A stretch of 64,000 bases of DNA from Flavobacterium hibernum (GTDB lineage: Bacteria > Bacteroidota > Bacteroidia > Flavobacteriales > Flavobacteriaceae). Below the pieces are notes generated by a model. The model worked only from the letters and a program-made list of their open reading frames with translations, ran no database searches and was not told the origin of the DNA. Both the position numbers and the translations under genes were made by a program. The stretch lies in the NCBI RefSeq assembly GCF_000832125.1, contig NZ_JPRK01000004.1, positions 168,045 through 232,044 of the forward strand. The letters are read 5' to 3'. This document shows positions 62,552-64,000 of the stretch, in pieces (the first letter of the stretch is position 1; every line of letters starts with the position of its first letter).

Positions 62552-63520
62552 ATGAAACCAAAATTATACCCTTTACAATTTGAGCCCATTTTAAAAGATA
62601 GAATCTGGGGCGGAGAGAAGCTTAAAACAATCCTTAATAAGCCAATTACTTCTAAAATTACTGGCGAAAGTTGGGAATTGTCAACTGTAGAAGGAGATAT
62701 AAGCGTGGTTGCTAACGGAGTTTTAAAAGGGAAATCCTTAATGGAAATTATAGAGGAAACTCCAAATGAAATTTTAGGAACTCAGGTTCATGAACGATTT
62801 GGAAAACAATTTCCGTTATTGTTTAAATATTTGGATGCAAGAGAAGATCTTTCAATTCAAGTTCATCCAAATGATAAATTGGCTAAAGAACGACATAACT
62901 CTTTTGGGAAAACTGAAATGTGGTATGTGATGCAAGCTGATACTGATGCCCGAATTATTGTTGGTTTTAAAGAAGATTCAAGTAAAGAAGAATATTTAAA
63001 ACATTTAAATGATAATACACTTGTTTCAATTTTAGATGACGTAAAGGCAAAAGCTGGAGATGTCTTCTTTTTAGAAACAGGTACCGTTCATGCCATTGGT
63101 GCTGGATTGGTAGTTGCCGAAATTCAGCAAACATCTGATATTACGTATCGTTTGTATGATTTTGATCGTGTAGATGCGCAAGGTAATAAAAGAGAGTTGC
63201 ATGTAGATTTAGCACTTGATGCAATTAATTACAATAAGGTAGAAACACAAAAGAAATACGAGAATAAAGTAAACGCTTCAAATGTAGTGGTTGATTGTCC
63301 TTATTTTACAACTAATTTTATTCCGTTAGAAGATAAAGTTGAGGTAACAAAATCTGGAGAAACTTTTACAGTCTATATGTGTATCGAAGGAAGTTTTGAA
63401 ATCGAATATGATGGCTTTAAACAAGCCTATAAAAAAGGAGATACGGTTTTAGTTCCTGCTGAGATAAATGCATTTATTTTGAGTGGAAAAGCTTCAATTT
63501 TAGAAATTTACATTTCATAG
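62552..63520 (+). CDS. manA: Mannose-6-phosphate isomerase, class I
   Basis: Interconverts fructose-6-P and mannose-6-P, supplying GDP-mannose and thereby the gmd/fcl route upstream in this window. The 322-residue protein has the short Bacteroidota/Firmicutes form. RIWGGEKLKTILN near residue 15, SWELSTVEGDISVVANG, zinc ligands in SIQVHPNDKLAKE near residue 105 and the catalytic GTVHAIGAGLVVAEIQQTSDITYRLYD region near residue 170 are visible. Confidence 0.95.
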   Translation: MKPKLYPLQFEPILKDRIWGGEKLKTILNKPITSKITGESWELSTVEGDISVVANGVLKGKSLMEIIEETPNEILGTQVHERFGKQFPLLFKYLDAREDLSIQVHPNDKLAKERHNSFGKTEMWYVMQADTDARIIVGFKEDSSKEEYLKHLNDNTLVSILDDVKAKAGDVFFLETGTVHAIGAGLVVAEIQQTSDITYRLYDFDRVDAQGNKRELHVDLALDAINYNKVETQKKYENKVNASNVVVDCPYFTTNFIPLEDKVEVTKSGETFTVYMCIEGSFEIEYDGFKQAYKKGDTVLVPAEINAFILSGKASILEIYIS

Positions 63521-63542
63521 CGCTTAATAAAAAGATTATATG

Positions 63543-63550
63543 TACTTTTG
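63543..63550 (+). promoter_or_regulatory. -7 element before the 88-residue protein gene
   Basis: TACTTTTG fits TAnnTTTG, 28 bases before the ATG at 63578. No clear -33 TTTG is seen upstream. Confidence 0.5.
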
Positions 63551-63577
63551 CAGTCGCAAATTAAAATAAAAATAAAA

Positions 63578-63844
63578 ATGGCAAACGTTAAAAACTTAAA
63601 GAAAGACATCAATTTCGTATTAGGAGATATTATTGAGGCAATTTACTTGTTTGAAATGTCAACTACAGGAAATCCTACTCCAGAAACGAATGCTTTGATC
63701 GACGAAGCTATTGCTGCATTTGATACTTTGATTACAAAAGTAAATGCTAAAAACGTTGAAAACAAAAAAGCTCATTTCAAACAAATAAACGTTGAATTGG
63801 AAGAAACTGCTAATCAATTGATTACTAAAATCAACGCATTGTAG
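63578..63844 (+). CDS. Small helical conserved-looking protein of unknown function
   Basis: An 88-residue protein from ATG 63578 (MANVKNLKKDINFVLGDII). The frame to 63548 would start within the promoter. It is predicted almost wholly helical (EAIYLFEMSTTGNPTPETNA, then IAAFDTLITKVNAKNVENKK), with no membrane segment. I do not recognise a function. It has its own promoter and precedes tRNA-Thr. Confidence 0.8.
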   Translation: MANVKNLKKDINFVLGDIIEAIYLFEMSTTGNPTPETNALIDEAIAAFDTLITKVNAKNVENKKAHFKQINVELEETANQLITKINAL

Positions 63845-63876
63845 TTAAAAAAAAGTATAAAAAAGCTTGATTTTTT

Positions 63877-63907
63877 TTTGGAAAAACGAAAAACAGGCTT
63901 ATCTTTG
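63877..63907 (+). promoter_or_regulatory. tRNA-Thr promoter (TTTG-N19-TATCTTTG)
   Basis: TTTG (63877-63880), a 19-base spacer and TATCTTTG (63900-63907) form a near-perfect Bacteroidota -33/-7 promoter 15 bases before the tRNA. Confidence 0.8.
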
Positions 63908-63922
63908 CACCCGTAATGAGTC

Positions 63923-63996
63923 GCCAGCGTAGCTCAGTTGGCTAGAGCAGCTGATTTGTAATCAGCAGGTCGTGGGTTCGAGTCCCTCCGCCGGCT
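63923..63996 (+). tRNA. tRNA-Thr (TGT anticodon)
   Basis: A 74-base cloverleaf. Acceptor arms GCCAGCG and CGCCGGC pair apart from an A-C at position 4/69. Anticodon stem GCTGA/TCAGC encloses TTTGTAA, giving anticodon TGT (threonine, ACA). T loop TTCGAGT is standard, with one T-T mismatch in the T stem (GTGGG/CCCTC). No CCA is encoded; the genome continues CAAC. Confidence 0.95.
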
Positions 63997-64000
63997 CAAC

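Overview
The window looks like chromosomal DNA of a Flavobacterium or close relative (Bacteroidota, Flavobacteriaceae). The DNA is strongly AT-rich. Several starts carry the Bacteroidota -7 promoter element TAnnTTTG. Most genes lack Shine-Dalgarno sequences and TTG starts are common. Housekeeping genes such as a PorV/PorQ-family barrel, an Lnb-domain protein, lptB and tatC fit this group. The species assignment is inference from gene content, not from a database search.

Region 1 (1 to about 44.8 kb) is one very large surface-polysaccharide locus, entirely on the + strand, entered part-way through at the left edge. It runs in sub-blocks. Block 46-6294 is a very AT-rich group: acyltransferase, Wzy-like polymerase and five (putative) glycosyltransferases. 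Block 6291-16254 is sugar-nucleotide synthesis: a short-chain epimerase/reductase, gmd and fcl for GDP-L-fucose, a WecA/WbpL-like initiating transferase, a cupin isomerase, a PglE/EpsN-type aminotransferase, rfbC-rfbD-rfbA for dTDP-L-rhamnose (rfbB is missing here) and a membrane 4,6-dehydratase of the CapD/PglF/WbpM type. A hairpin terminator follows. Block 16419-26276 is the ABC exporter Wzm/Wzt, an FkbM methyltransferase, an alpha-1,2-fucosyltransferase and six more glycosyltransferases. Block 26278-30604 is a nonulosonic (sialic-type) acid cassette neuA-neuB-neuC plus an unknown GT-B-like protein. Block 30607-44840 holds more GT4/GT2 enzymes, an MBOAT O-acetyltransferase with an SGNH-like partner, a membrane-anchored beta-propeller protein, an O-antigen ligase/polymerase and a WcaJ-like polyprenyl phosphotransferase with its own promoter.

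The locus has two kinds of initiating transferase, an ABC exporter, a Wzy-like polymerase, a ligase-like protein and about twenty glycosyltransferases. This suggests more than one glycan, or a very long repeat, built from rhamnose, fucose, an N-acetylated 6-deoxy (amino) sugar and a nonulosonic acid, and decorated by O-acylation and methylation.

Region 2 (44.86-64 kb) is ordinary chromosomal backbone on both strands: Lnb-domain protein and PorV/PorQ barrel, pssA, GH25 lysozyme, lptB, a kdsD-tatC-CMD operon, recQ, an FAD oxidoreductase, a quinone oxidoreductase, an exported aminopeptidase P, exported msrB-msrA, idi, a QueD/PTPS protein, a peroxiredoxin, manA (which also feeds GDP-mannose/fucose), a small conserved protein and tRNA-Thr(TGT). 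Its intergenic gaps carry several families of palindromic hairpins that I did not see inside the polysaccharide locus.

No CRISPR array, insertion sequence, prophage or restriction system was recognised. No gap longer than 300 bases lacks a gene; the longest is 60780-61073.
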